A stretch of DNA of 64,000 nt from Halorubrum trapanicum (GTDB lineage Archaea; Halobacteriota; Halobacteria; Halobacteriales; Haloferacaceae). Below, in pieces: positions 17,404-25,429 of the stretch (the stretch's first letter is position 1; every line of letters begins with the position of its first letter). Below the pieces are notes generated by a model. The model saw only the letters and a program-made list of their open reading frames with translations. It did not search any database and had not been told where the DNA came from. The stretch is taken from contig NZ_JAGGKE010000001.1 in the NCBI RefSeq assembly GCF_017873555.1, positions 124,001-188,000 on the forward strand, read 5' to 3'. The position numbers and the translations under genes are program-made.

Positions 17404-17410
17404 TTATAAG
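17404..17410 (+). promoter_or_regulatory. TATA box of the sugar ABC transporter operon
   Basis: TTATAAG lies about 30 bases before the ATG at 17440, as in leaderless haloarchaeal transcripts. Just upstream, TCCATG occurs twice in close succession (about 17387-17399), a possible regulator site. Confidence 0.5.
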
Positions 17411-17439
17411 TGTAATAAATGAATATCGGCGGATAGTCG

Positions 17440-18504
17440 ATGACCCGTATTAGCATGCGATCGGTGAGCAAGTACTTCGACGGGGGTGACACGGTCGCCA
17501 ACTACAAGCTGGACATGGAGGTGGACGACGGGGAGTTCGTGGTGTTTCTCGGGCCGTCCGGCTGCGGAAAGACGACCGCGCTCCGGATGATCGCGGGGCT
17601 GGAAGACCCCTCGGAGGGCGAGATCTACTTCGACGACGACCGCGTCGACGGGACCCCGCCCGCCGACCGCAACGTCGCGATGGTGTTCCAGAACTACGCG
17701 CTGTATCCTCACATGACCGTTCGGGAGAACATCGAGTACCCGCTGAAGGTCAGGGGCGTCCCGCCGGAGGAGCGCGACGAGCGCGTCGCGCAGGTCGCCG
17801 AGCTGTTACACATCGAAGACCAGATGGACAGCGACCCCGGCGAGATATCCGGCGGGCAGCGCCAGCGGACCTCGCTCGCGCGGGCGATCGTCCGCGAGCC
17901 GTCCGTGTTCCTCCTCGACGAGCCGCTCAGTAACCTCGACGCGAAGCTCCGCCTGGAGATGCGCTCCGAGCTGAAGCGGATCCAGAACGAGCTGGGGATC
18001 ACGACGGTGTACGTCACGCACAACCAGGAGGAGGCGATGAGCATGGGGGACAAGATCGTCGTGTTGAACGACGGCACGATCCGACAGGTCGCCGACCCCG
18101 AGGAGCTGTACGAGCGACCGCGGACCACCTGGGTCGCGAAGTTCATCGGGTCGCCGCCGATGAACCTCTTCGAGGGCGAGAACCGCGACGGCGTCGTCCG
18201 GCTCGCCGAGGACAACACACTCCCGATGCCGGCAGAGACGTCGTCGCAGACCGTGTCGGTCGGCGTCCGGCCCGAGGACATCGACGTGTCGACCGGCGCG
18301 CCCGACACGGACTGGACCGTGCCGGGCACGGTGAAGACGGTCGAACCGCTCGGGGAGTACGTGCTGGTCAACGTCGAGGTGGGCGGCTCCGTGGTGAACG
18401 TGAAGGTCCCGCAGACGGACGCGGAGGCGGGGGACCGCGTCCACCTCACGTTCGATCCGACCGACGCGTACCTCTACGACGAGGACGGGGAACTGGTGGC
18501 CTGA
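17440..18504 (+). CDS. Sugar ABC transporter ATP-binding protein (MalK/UgpC type)
   Basis: A 354-residue ATPase. Walker A is GPSGCGKTT (about residue 37), the Q-loop is VFQNYALYPHM, the signature is SGGQRQR, Walker B is VFLLDEPLSNLDA and the switch His is in VYVTHNQEEAMS. A C-terminal TOBE domain (about residues 275-350) marks the carbohydrate importer subfamily. It is first in an operon with two permeases; the next start is five bases after its stop codon. The binding protein is encoded 1 kb further on, on the opposite strand. Confidence 0.95.
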   Translation: MTRISMRSVSKYFDGGDTVANYKLDMEVDDGEFVVFLGPSGCGKTTALRMIAGLEDPSEGEIYFDDDRVDGTPPADRNVAMVFQNYALYPHMTVRENIEYPLKVRGVPPEERDERVAQVAELLHIEDQMDSDPGEISGGQRQRTSLARAIVREPSVFLLDEPLSNLDAKLRLEMRSELKRIQNELGITTVYVTHNQEEAMSMGDKIVVLNDGTIRQVADPEELYERPRTTWVAKFIGSPPMNLFEGENRDGVVRLAEDNTLPMPAETSSQTVSVGVRPEDIDVSTGAPDTDWTVPGTVKTVEPLGEYVLVNVEVGGSVVNVKVPQTDAEAGDRVHLTFDPTDAYLYDEDGELVA

Positions 18505-18508
18505 TACC

Positions 18509-19447
18509 ATGTCAGTCGGATCGTACCTCGAGGACCGGCTCGACCGCGACGTGAACCGGGAGAAGCTCACGGCGATCCTCGTGTTCATGCTCCCCGGTCT
18601 CACGCTGTTCGCCGTCTTCTCCGTCGGCCCGATGCTGTACTCGGCGGTCGGGAGCCTCTTCACCTGGGACGGGTTCACTATCGGGCAGTTCGCCGGGTTC
18701 GAGACGTGGATCGCGACGTTTCAGGACGACGCGATCATCAACTGGGACAACCTCCTCGCGTTCGAGTACCCGATGGGGGCGCTCCCGCAGAACATCATCT
18801 GGATGGTCGTCCACGTCCCGCTGAGCACGCTGCTCGGACTCGGACTCGCGCTGCTTTTCGCCGACCTGCGCGGCCGGAGCATCCTCCGCTCGATGGTGTT
18901 CTTGGCGTTCACGACGCCGACCGTCGTGATCGGGCTGGTGCTTTTGTTCGTCTACGACCCGCAGGCCGGGATCTTCAACGGGCTGCTCCGGTCGATCGGG
19001 CTGGAGGGACTGGTCCGGAACTGGGTCCAGGAGCCGCAGATCGCAATTTACGCGCTCATCGCCGGCGGCGTCTGGGTACAGACCGGGTTCAGCATGCTGT
19101 TGTACAGCTCCGCGCTCGCGGGGATCGACCCCGCGCTGCTGGAGTCCGCCCGCGTCGACGGCGCGGGGCGGTTCCGGCGGTTCAAGGACATCATCTGGCC
19201 GCTCGTCAAGCCCGTGACGGCGGTCGTGGTGATCATGAGCATGATCTGGGTGATCCGGATCTTCGCCATCGTCTACGCGGCCGGGGGTCCGTCCGGCGGT
19301 CCGGGCGGCGTGTTCTCGGTGCTCGGCCTCGAGGTGTATCAGGCCGCGTTCTCGACGCCGATCGAGTACAGCAAGGCGATGGTCGTCGCGCTCATCGAAC
19401 TGGTGATCGCGCTCCCGATGGCGTGGTACATCGCGTCAATGGACTGA
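18509..19447 (+). CDS. Sugar ABC transporter permease (MalF type)
   Basis: A 312-residue inner membrane permease with six predicted helices, the first around residues 23-45 (ILVFMLPGLTLFAVFSVGPM). The EAA loop that docks on the ATPase reads ESARVDGAGRFRRFKDIIWP. It pairs with the following permease and the ATPase at 17440. It matches carbohydrate importer permeases of the CUT1 class. Confidence 0.92.
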   Translation: MSVGSYLEDRLDRDVNREKLTAILVFMLPGLTLFAVFSVGPMLYSAVGSLFTWDGFTIGQFAGFETWIATFQDDAIINWDNLLAFEYPMGALPQNIIWMVVHVPLSTLLGLGLALLFADLRGRSILRSMVFLAFTTPTVVIGLVLLFVYDPQAGIFNGLLRSIGLEGLVRNWVQEPQIAIYALIAGGVWVQTGFSMLLYSSALAGIDPALLESARVDGAGRFRRFKDIIWPLVKPVTAVVVIMSMIWVIRIFAIVYAAGGPSGGPGGVFSVLGLEVYQAAFSTPIEYSKAMVVALIELVIALPMAWYIASMD

Positions 19448-19453
19448 CCCACA

Positions 19454-20443
19454 ATGACTGACACACACAACCCGGACGACCCGACCGATGCCGGCAACGA
19501 ACCGCGGTCCGACGCCGACAGCGAGCCGAAGACCGACGGCGGACGCGTGTACCACGAGCCGCCGGAGACCGCACCGATATCCGACCGCAGTCCCGTTGAG
19601 CGCGTTCGCGCGGCCGTCCCGAGCGGTCCGCGCGCGCTGCGATACGCGATCGCGATCGGCGTCGCGCTCCTGTGGCTCGTCCCGCTCGTGGGGCTGTTCA
19701 TGGCTTCCGTCCGCCCGCTCGACCAGATCATCCAGGGCTGGTGGAACTTCGAGACGCTCACCGTCACCTTCGAGAACTACGCCCGCGCGTGGACGTTCCA
19801 GTCCGGCCCGATGCGGCAGGCGATGTGGAACACCGCGATCGTCACGATCCCGTCGGTCCTCGCCGTGACGCTGCTCGGCACGATGGTCGCGTACCCGTTC
19901 GCCCGCTTCGACTTCCCGGTGAAGAAGTGGCTGTTCTTCCTGCTCATCGTCGTCATGGCCGCGCCGCCGGAGCTGGTGGCGATGGGGAACTACAACACGC
20001 TGCGGACGACCGGCCTGTTCGACACGTACATGGGTCTCATCCTGGTCCACATCGGCTGGGGGATGGGGTGGGTCGTCATGTTCCTCCGGAACTTCCTGCT
20101 CGGACTCCCGGAGGAGCTGGAGGAGGCCGCCCGGATCGACGGCGCGTCCCGGTACCAGATATTCAAGTCGATCGTGTTGCCGTACTCCGCCCCGGCGCTC
20201 GTCTCCGTGGCCGTCATCCAGTTCACGTGGGTGTGGAACTCCTTCTTCTTCCCCCTCGTGTTCATGCGGTCACGTGAGAACCAGCTCGCGCCGCAGGTGC
20301 TCCCGCTGATGAAGGGGCGGCTCCAGATCGACTGGGGCCTCGTCGCCGCCGGCTCGGTGCTGACGATGATCGTCCCCATCGTCCTGTTCGTCACCCTCCA
20401 GCGGTACTACAAGCAGGGGATGGTGGCCGCGGTCGCGGACTGA
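19454..20443 (+). CDS. Sugar ABC transporter permease (MalG type)
   Basis: A 329-residue permease with a hydrophilic, acidic N-terminal extension of about 60 residues and six helices. The EAA loop is EEAARIDGASRYQIFKSIVLP. The extension is longer than in bacterial MalG. It is the third gene of the importer operon, starting six bases after the previous stop. Confidence 0.92.
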   Translation: MTDTHNPDDPTDAGNEPRSDADSEPKTDGGRVYHEPPETAPISDRSPVERVRAAVPSGPRALRYAIAIGVALLWLVPLVGLFMASVRPLDQIIQGWWNFETLTVTFENYARAWTFQSGPMRQAMWNTAIVTIPSVLAVTLLGTMVAYPFARFDFPVKKWLFFLLIVVMAAPPELVAMGNYNTLRTTGLFDTYMGLILVHIGWGMGWVVMFLRNFLLGLPEELEEAARIDGASRYQIFKSIVLPYSAPALVSVAVIQFTWVWNSFFFPLVFMRSRENQLAPQVLPLMKGRLQIDWGLVAAGSVLTMIVPIVLFVTLQRYYKQGMVAAVAD

Positions 20444-20533
20444 GTCGGCGTCGTCGATCCGTATTCCGTCGGGACGCCGGCCGTTTTTTCCGCCGTTATG
20501 ACTCGCGCTACCCGTTATGACTCGCGCTACCCG

Positions 20534-20769
20534 TCAGGACTCGCGCCACTTGTGACCGCACTCGACGCAGGTGAACAGCCGAACCTCGTAGGAGCCGCCG
20601 GGCTTCGGTATCATCTCGTAGTTGGCCCGGTCGCCGTCGCAGTCGTCCGCCCGGCAGGGAACCTCCATCGTCTCGGGGGAGTCCCGGGTCGCGTCGGCGA
20701 CGGCGGGTGCCCCGTCGTCCCGCTGTCCGTCCCAGGCATCATCGAACCGCACGCCTCACAGAACTTCAG
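20534..20769 (-). pseudogene. TFS/RpoM-like zinc-ribbon gene with internal deletion and frameshift
   Basis: Two frames together spell parts of a transcription factor S-like protein. From 20769 one frame reads KFCEACGSMMPGTD, the N-terminal zinc ribbon of this family, but begins with CTG where ATG is expected and then loses similarity. Another frame, with a GTG at 20752, carries the C-terminal ribbon: CRADDC, then EVRLFTCVECGHKWRES. The middle, including the second Cys pair of the first ribbon, is missing. An intact 72-residue single-ribbon protein from the GTG is the alternative. The catalytic Asp-Glu pair of TFS is replaced by Gly-Gly (PKPGGSYEV). Confidence 0.6.
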
Positions 20770-20853
20770 ACGAGAGTGGGACACGCCGCTGTCGGATATC
20801 TGTGGTAACCACCGGCCCGCGGTAGTTCGAAAAGGGAGCCGCGCCGCTCCGTC

Positions 20854-21159
20854 TCAGTACGGCAGCAGGCCCGTCACGGTGCCGAGCAGCGCGACGCCGA
20901 TGGCGAGCACCTGCGCGACGAAGAACGCCTTCGAGGAGGCCCAGCCGAAGTACAGCAGCGCGGCCATCGGGACAGCGCCGATTGCCGCCGGCCAGAACCC
21001 CATCGTGAACAGGATCGCGAGGAGACCGGTCGTCGCGAGGATGAGCACGTCCATCCCGAGCGAGACGAGGTTGCGTCGGCGAAGCTCCTCGGGGTCGAAC
21101 ATCCGCGCCAGCGACCCGCGCCGGTCGCTTCGGTCGTCCGCGGTCGACGTCGACTCCAT
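20854..21159 (-). CDS. Small membrane protein encoded with the sugar-binding protein
   Basis: A 101-residue protein with a charged N-terminus (about 30 residues, including MFDPEELRRRNLVSLG) and two or three hydrophobic segments (LGMDVLILATTGLLAILFTM, AAIGAVPMAALLYF, AQVLAIGVALLGTV). It starts two bases after the binding-protein stop codon on the same strand, so it is probably co-translated. It is not a standard ABC subunit and I do not recognise the family. Confidence 0.65.
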   Translation of the reverse strand: MESTSTADDRSDRRGSLARMFDPEELRRRNLVSLGMDVLILATTGLLAILFTMGFWPAAIGAVPMAALLYFGWASSKAFFVAQVLAIGVALLGTVTGLLPY

Positions 21160-21161
21160 CG

Positions 21162-22466
21162 TCAGTCGTTAAGCGTCTCCTGGTGGGCGTCGTCGAGCGC
21201 GCCGACGATGTCCTCGGTCGGCGTGTCCGGCGAGGCCCACAGCCCCTTGAGCTGCGACCAGAACTCCGCCTGGAACGGGTTGCCGAGCGCGTCGTCGAGG
21301 TCCGGAACGACCGTCACCTCGGCGGCGAGGTCGGGCAGGTTCGCCATGACCTCGATTTCGTAGGCGTCGTCGGGCACCGCGGTGTTGGAGGCGATGAACC
21401 CGCCGTCCTCGACCCACACCTGCTGGCCCTCGGCGGAGACGAACGAGCTCAGGGCGTCGCGGGCGGCGTCGACGTTGTCCGAGTACGTCGGCACGGTGAA
21501 CCAGTTGACCGACGAGGAGATGCCGTCGACGCCGGGCAGCCGGAAGACGCCGAGATCCGACGGGTCCTGGACCGCGTCCTGCGCCGGGGTGAACGAGCCC
21601 ATGAAGTACAGCGGGAGGCTGTTGTCCCAGAAGTACTCGTACTGGACGCCGAAGTCGCGCGTCTGGCTGAAGTACCCCTCGTCGTGGAGGGTTTTGATCT
21701 CGTCGAACGCCGTGGCGACCCGGTCGTCGGTCATGGAGGCGTCGCCGTCGATGAGCCCCTGCTGGAGCGACGCGCCGTCCTCCTGCCGCATGAAGAAGCC
21801 CTCGGTGAGGTCGCTCAGCGGCCAGCCGGTGCCGTTCCCGGAGGCGATGGGCGCGTCGACGCCGTCGACGGCCGCGATGTCGTCGAGCAGCGTCATGAAC
21901 TCGTCCCAGCTCTCCGGCTCGGAGAGGTCGTGCTCGTCGAAGAACGACTGCCGGTACCAGAAGCCGGGCTTGAGGTCCATCTTGAACGGCGCGGCGTACA
22001 CCCTTCCGTCGACGGTCACTCGCGAGGGATCGACCGCGAAGTTCTCCGGATTCCACGCGTCGCCGACCGGCGCGAGGTGGCCGTTCTGCGCGTCCGAGAT
22101 GATCCGCGCCGGCGAGGGCATCACGACGATGTCCGCGGAGGCGACGCCGGACTCGTAGTCCATCAGCGTCCCGGTGAGCAGGCTGTCGGTGTCGCGCGGG
22201 AAGTACTCCAGGCTCATTCCCGTCGACTCCTCCACGAAGTCCATCACCTTGCTGAACGACTCCTGCTCGCCGCCGGACCAGACGCCCGTTATCTCGAGGT
22301 TGTCGCCGCCGCTTCCGCCGTCGTCGCCGTCACCGCCGTCGGATCCGTCTCCTCCGTCGCCGCCGTTGCCAGAGCAACCGGCCAGCGCGACGCTGCCCAG
22401 CACCGACGCGGTCCCGGTCGTCTTCAGTACGCTCCGCCGCGTAGTACAGGATCGATCATTGGACAT
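21162..22466 (-). CDS. Extracellular sugar-binding lipoprotein of the ABC importer
   Basis: A 434-residue family 1 solute-binding protein from the ATG at 22466. The twin-arginine signal is TTRRSVLKTTGTASVLG and the lipobox ends LAGCSGN, so it is exported folded and anchored by lipid. A Gly/Asp/Ser linker follows, then the mature domain (WSGGEQESFSKVMDFVEEST and later YWDNSLPLYFMGSFTPAQDA). It delivers substrate to the permeases at 18509 and 19454. Its ligand is not shown by sequence. It is divergent from the sulfatase gene. Confidence 0.92.
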   Translation of the reverse strand: MSNDRSCTTRRSVLKTTGTASVLGSVALAGCSGNGGDGGDGSDGGDGDDGGSGGDNLEITGVWSGGEQESFSKVMDFVEESTGMSLEYFPRDTDSLLTGTLMDYESGVASADIVVMPSPARIISDAQNGHLAPVGDAWNPENFAVDPSRVTVDGRVYAAPFKMDLKPGFWYRQSFFDEHDLSEPESWDEFMTLLDDIAAVDGVDAPIASGNGTGWPLSDLTEGFFMRQEDGASLQQGLIDGDASMTDDRVATAFDEIKTLHDEGYFSQTRDFGVQYEYFWDNSLPLYFMGSFTPAQDAVQDPSDLGVFRLPGVDGISSSVNWFTVPTYSDNVDAARDALSSFVSAEGQQVWVEDGGFIASNTAVPDDAYEIEVMANLPDLAAEVTVVPDLDDALGNPFQAEFWSQLKGLWASPDTPTEDIVGALDDAHQETLND

Positions 22467-22496
22467 GTCGTCCCAACCCAGTCGACCCACTTACTT

Positions 22497-22571
22497 CAAA
22501 TTTGCTTATTAATTACCGCTATAGTTACTAATCACAATCGAACTGACGCGAAACGCGATCACGGCTATTTA
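22497..22571. promoter_or_regulatory. AT-rich divergent promoter between binding protein and sulfatase
   Basis: The stretch contains TTTGCTTATTAA (22501-22512), a likely TATA region for the minus-strand binding protein, and CTATTTATG (about 22564-22572), about 30 bases before the sulfatase ATG. Between them is the near-palindrome TAGTTACTA (22522-22530), with TTACT half-sites shared with the trehalase promoter. Confidence 0.45.
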
Positions 22572-22598
22572 TGGGAGTATCGAGGGTTAGTGGTGGAT

Positions 22599-23954
22599 AT
22601 GACCAACGGAGGCCACGCCTCTCCAGACACGTCGAACCGCCCGAACCTCGTACTTGTTCACTGTCACGACCTCGGACAGCACCTCGGCTGTTACGGCGCC
22701 GACGTCGACACGCCGAACATCGACCGGATCGCGGGCGACGGCGCGCGGATGGCGAACAGCTTCTGTTCGGCCCCGCAGTGTTCGCCGAGCCGCTCCAGCA
22801 TGATGACCGGCTACTACCCCCACGAGAACGGCGTCATGGGACTCGCGCACATGGGCTGGGCGCTCGGCGACGACTGGGAGACTCTCCCGAAACGCCTCCG
22901 AGCGGCGGGGTACGACACCGCCCTGCTCGGCTTCCAACACGAGGTCCCGGACGAGCCGGAACGGCTGGGATACGACTACGTCGACAGCGGGACGAAGCGC
23001 GCGCGCGAACTCGTCGACGTCGTCGACGACTTCCTCGCAGCGCGCGCCGACGCCGACGACCCCTTCTTCGTCTCGATCGGCATCGAGGAGCCGCATCGGC
23101 CGTTCCGCCGGGAGTACCTCCCCGAGGGGACGTACGACTCCGCCGACCCCGACGCGGTCGACCTCGACGACTTCCCGTACCTCCCCGACGAGCCGGGGGT
23201 CCGCGAGGACGCCGCCGACCTCGGGGCCCTGATCGAGGAGGTGCTCGACCCGGCGGTGGGCCGCTACCGCGAGTCGCTCGCGGACGCCGGGCTGGCCGAG
23301 GAGACGGTCTTCGTCTTCACGACCGACCACGGGCTGGCCATCCCGCGCGCGAAGGGTACCTGCTACGACCCGGGGATCGAGACCGCGCTCCTGGTCCACC
23401 AGCCCGGCGTCGTCGAGGGCGGCGAGGTCCACGACGCGCTCGTCACCAACGTCGACTTCACGCCGACGATGCTCGACTTACTCGGTATCGACCCGCCGAC
23501 GGACGCGTCGGGCGAGTCGTTCGCGCCGCTGCTCCGGGGGGAACCGCACGACGGCCGCGACCGACTCTTCGCCGAGATGACGTGGCACGACCGGTACAAC
23601 CCGATCCGCGCGGTCCGGACGGAGCGGTACAAGTACGTCCGCAACTTCTCGGTGCTCCCGAGGGTGTTCGTCCCGATGGACGTCGCGCCCACCGCCTCGG
23701 GCCGCGAGGTCCACGAGGAGTTCCACGTCCCGCAGCGCCCGACCGAGGAGCTGTACGACCTCGAAGCCGATCCGAACGAGACGGAGAACCTCGCCTCGGA
23801 CAGGAAGCCGTTCGAGACGGCGACGGAGGCGAGCGACCCCGACCCGGCCCACGTCGACGCGCTCGATCGGCTCCGCGACGAACTGGAGACGTGGATGGCG
23901 TCGACCGACGACCCGCTCCTCGACGGTCCCGTCCCGTACCCCGACGTGGAGTGA
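22599..23954 (+). CDS. Sulfatase, heparan-N-sulfatase-like (alkaline phosphatase superfamily)
   Basis: A 451-residue sulfatase without a signal peptide, hence cytoplasmic. Cys61 in CSPSRSSMMTG is the residue converted to formylglycine in type I sulfatases, with Arg in place. Other blocks fit the SGSH-like group: PHENGVMGL, IEEPHRPFRREY, FTTDHGLAIP and VDFTPTMLDLLGI. The first metal motif reads HCHDLGQHLGCYG rather than the usual D-D, so one ligand is His. It likely removes sulfate from a sugar brought in by the adjacent importer. The substrate is an inference. Confidence 0.85.
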   Translation: MTNGGHASPDTSNRPNLVLVHCHDLGQHLGCYGADVDTPNIDRIAGDGARMANSFCSAPQCSPSRSSMMTGYYPHENGVMGLAHMGWALGDDWETLPKRLRAAGYDTALLGFQHEVPDEPERLGYDYVDSGTKRARELVDVVDDFLAARADADDPFFVSIGIEEPHRPFRREYLPEGTYDSADPDAVDLDDFPYLPDEPGVREDAADLGALIEEVLDPAVGRYRESLADAGLAEETVFVFTTDHGLAIPRAKGTCYDPGIETALLVHQPGVVEGGEVHDALVTNVDFTPTMLDLLGIDPPTDASGESFAPLLRGEPHDGRDRLFAEMTWHDRYNPIRAVRTERYKYVRNFSVLPRVFVPMDVAPTASGREVHEEFHVPQRPTEELYDLEADPNETENLASDRKPFETATEASDPDPAHVDALDRLRDELETWMASTDDPLLDGPVPYPDVE

Positions 23955-23970
23955 GGCGTCCGGCGGCGTC

Positions 23971-24024
23971 GACGACGCCGTCGAACTCGGTCTCCTTCGC
24001 CTCCAGCTCGGCCTGACGGGTCTC
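23971..24024 (-). pseudogene. Short fumarase (fumC-like) fragment in antisense
   Basis: On the minus strand this stretch reads ETRQAELEAKETEFDGVV. The fumC at 27130 reads ETLHAELEAKETEFDGVV. Over the 42 bases 23971-24012, 38 are identical to 27634-27675 and all four differences are synonymous. Similarity stops on both sides. This suggests a relic of a diverged class II fumarase/aspartase-family gene, not a fresh copy of the local fumC. Confidence 0.55.
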
Positions 24025-24094
24025 GGGACGGTCGCCCGCTCCGTGACGGCTCATCTCGGTGTTTTTTGTGTACCGAGGTAGTTAATCGATTGTC

Positions 24095-25192
24095 ATGGAC
24101 ACCGAGGAACTCCTGGAGACGCTCCAGGCGGCGGATCTCTCTTACTATCAGGCGAACGCGTACGTCACGCTGCTCGAACTGGGGACCGCGTCCGCGACCG
24201 AAGTCGCGCAGGCCAGCGACGTGCCCGACGCGCGGATCTACGACGTGCTCCGCGACCTCGACGACTTCGGCTACGTGGAGCTGTACGAACAGGAGACGTT
24301 CCAGGCGCGCGCGACCGACCCGGAGACGATCGTCTCCGGGCTCACCGACCGCGCGAGCGCGCTGGAGTCGGCGGCCGCGGAGATCGAGGAGCGCTACGAG
24401 CGACCGACGCTGGACACCCAGACGGTCAGCATCGTCAAGCGGTTCGACACCGTGCTCGAGGCGGCCCGGACGTTCGTCCGCGACGCGGACACCCAGGTCC
24501 ACGCGACGCTCACCCGCGACCAGTTCGACGCGCTGCGAGGCGACCTGGCCGACGCCCGCGACCGCGGCGTGACGGTCAACGTCACGCTCCTCGCCCGCGA
24601 CGGCGACGAACCGCTCACGGACGCCGACTACGAGGGAGCCGTGAGCGTCGCGCACCGCCTCTCTCGACCCGCCCCGTTCGTGCTCACCTCCGACCTCCGG
24701 CGCACGGCGTTCGCGCCGAACCCAGCCGCCGTCGAGGACTACGGTCTCATCCTCCGCAACCGGTCGTTCACGTACGTCTTCTTCTGGCACTTCCTGCTTT
24801 TCATGTGGCTCCCCTCGACCGTCGCGTACGAGGCCGACGCGGCGGGTCCGAAGCGGTACGCCGACATCCGACAGTTCCTGCTGGAGAACCGCGATCGGAT
24901 CCACCGAGACGAGCCGCTCCGGGTCGAGATCGAGGGCCGTGAGACCGACAGCGACCGGTCCGTGACCCTCTCCGGCGAGGTCGTCGACGCCGAACACGTC
25001 TCGGAGAGCGACGGCGACGCCGACCGCGCCCCGAGCGTGATGGCGCTGACGGGCACCGCCTCCATGGTCGTCGACGACGGCGAGAAGCGGTGGACCGTCG
25101 GCGGCTGGGGGGCGACCTACGAGGACGTGGAGGCGAACCGGATCCGCGTGACGGACGCGCCGACCGCGACCGAGGCCGAGCCGGCGGAGTGA
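24095..25192 (+). CDS. TrmB-family sugar-responsive transcriptional regulator
   Basis: A 365-residue TrmB protein. The N-terminal winged helix is LSYYQANAYVTLLELGTASATEVAQASDVPDARIYDVLRDL in outline (about residues 14-55), a coiled linker follows (about 85-105), and the C-terminal half is the effector domain of the family (about 110-365). TrmB proteins control sugar transport and central carbon genes and release DNA on binding sugars. Its place at the end of the trehalase/ABC/sulfatase block makes it the likely local regulator. Confidence 0.87.
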   Translation: MDTEELLETLQAADLSYYQANAYVTLLELGTASATEVAQASDVPDARIYDVLRDLDDFGYVELYEQETFQARATDPETIVSGLTDRASALESAAAEIEERYERPTLDTQTVSIVKRFDTVLEAARTFVRDADTQVHATLTRDQFDALRGDLADARDRGVTVNVTLLARDGDEPLTDADYEGAVSVAHRLSRPAPFVLTSDLRRTAFAPNPAAVEDYGLILRNRSFTYVFFWHFLLFMWLPSTVAYEADAAGPKRYADIRQFLLENRDRIHRDEPLRVEIEGRETDSDRSVTLSGEVVDAEHVSESDGDADRAPSVMALTGTASMVVDDGEKRWTVGGWGATYEDVEANRIRVTDAPTATEAEPAE

Positions 25193-25287
25193 CGTCCGCG
25201 GAGTGACCCCGGTGTCGTGACGTCGGTGCCGTCGTCCCATCGACGACGCCCGCGACGCGCTGGAGGCGCTCCGGGGCGAACGCTCCC

Positions 25288-25375
25288 GGGTCGACCGGGT
25301 GTAGCGACCGCGTCCGGATCGGGCCGGGTCGACCGGGTGTAGCGACCGCGTCCGGATCGGGCCGGGTCGACCGGG
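25288..25375 (+). repeat. 38-bp tandem repeat between trmB and bolA
   Basis: Two perfect copies of a 38-bp unit (25288-25325 and 25326-25363) plus 12 bases of a third. The preceding bases read in one frame as a coding-like tail (IDDARDALEALRGERSR) whose stop lies within the unit. This could be the end of a decayed gene. The remaining intergenic stretch shows no gene. Confidence 0.8.
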
Positions 25376-25429
25376 GACCCCGCCGCACAGGGCCGGTCGA
25401 CTTTTGCCCGTCCGCGACCGAGCGGGACC

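Noticed and set aside
23458-24054. Minus-strand ORF of 198 codons opposite the sulfatase end
   Set aside because: Only its first 25 codons resemble a protein, the fumarase fragment reported separately. The remainder is antisense of the sulfatase.
25288-25375. Possible CRISPR array
   Set aside because: The repeats are directly adjacent with no spacers and only about 2.3 copies. No cas gene is in the window.
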